NCBI RefSeq assembly: GCF_003480315.1
Contig: NZ_QUIV01000026.1
Coordinates: forward strand, 1-44,989
DNA: 44,989 nt
Direction of reading: 5' to 3'
DNA from: Clostridium sp. AM33-3
GTDB taxonomy: Bacteria > Bacillota > Clostridia > Lachnospirales > Lachnospiraceae
The notes beneath the pieces are model-generated. The model had not been told where the DNA came from and ran no database searches. It saw only the letters and a program-made list of their open reading frames with translations. Position numbers and translations under genes: made by a program. This document shows, one piece after another, positions 44,979 to 44,989 of this stretch; positions within the stretch are counted from its first letter, which is position 1, and each line of letters opens with the position of its first letter.

Positions 44979-44989
44979 CACATATCGTT

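Overview
The window looks like a chromosomal stretch from a spore-forming, low-to-mid GC Clostridia, most likely a Lachnospiraceae. The support is the paired glgC-glgD arrangement, SpoVG and SpoVT, a forespore-type (sigma-G-like) promoter, a very large LPKTG-anchored surface protein, choline/cell-wall-binding-repeat proteins and an LCP-family enzyme. Genus cannot be decided from the sequence alone. No tRNA, rRNA, CRISPR array, insertion sequence or prophage was seen.

Layout. (1) 1-233: nothing assignable. (2) 234-4716, minus strand: a YhaN-like/YhaO-like SbcCD-type DNA-repair pair, and upstream of it asparaginyl-tRNA synthetase. (3) 4717-5049: a divergent promoter region. (4) 5050-7848: glgC-glgD (ADP-glucose/glycogen synthesis), then spoVG with its own terminator. 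(5) 8073-20294: an unusual regulator (winged helix, BTAD, degenerate GGDEF), followed by a ~10.7-kb surface-protein gene interrupted by a single +1 frameshift at a GGGG run. That gene carries 23 alternating 'YDG'-type modules and ends in an LPKTG sorting signal. (6) 20474-27478: an AAA-ATPase-like protein that appears to lack its C-terminal nuclease, pth, mfd, spoVT behind a sigma-G-like promoter, a small acidic protein and a lipoprotein. (7) 27552-29491, minus strand: two secreted proteins made of cell-wall-binding repeats. (8) 29741-44918, plus strand: a surface-glycan locus with a ThDP enzyme, two paralogous NAD-dependent epimerases, a sugar C-methyltransferase, three GT2 glycosyltransferases, a polyprenyl-phosphate sugar transferase and an LCP attachment enzyme. 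A membrane-anchored HtrA protease follows.

How the parts may work together. Regions 7 and 8 form a cell-envelope neighbourhood. Nucleotide sugars would be modified by the ThDP/C-methyltransferase/epimerase set, assembled on a lipid carrier by the sugar transferase and the GT2 enzymes, and attached to the wall by LCP. The binding-repeat proteins could dock on such a polymer. No flippase, polymerase, nucleotidyltransferase or 4,6-dehydratase lies in the window, so the locus is incomplete as seen. The BTAD/GGDEF-like protein next to the giant adhesin looks like a dedicated regulator-target pair, but this is inference.

The strongest new observations are: a three-unit higher-order repeat of exactly 1557 bp inside the giant gene (unit lengths 519, 516, 522, repeated); the one-base frameshift in a G run of that gene; the unusual regulator beside it; the branched-sugar-like cassette; and short helically phased direct repeats upstream of two convergent envelope genes.
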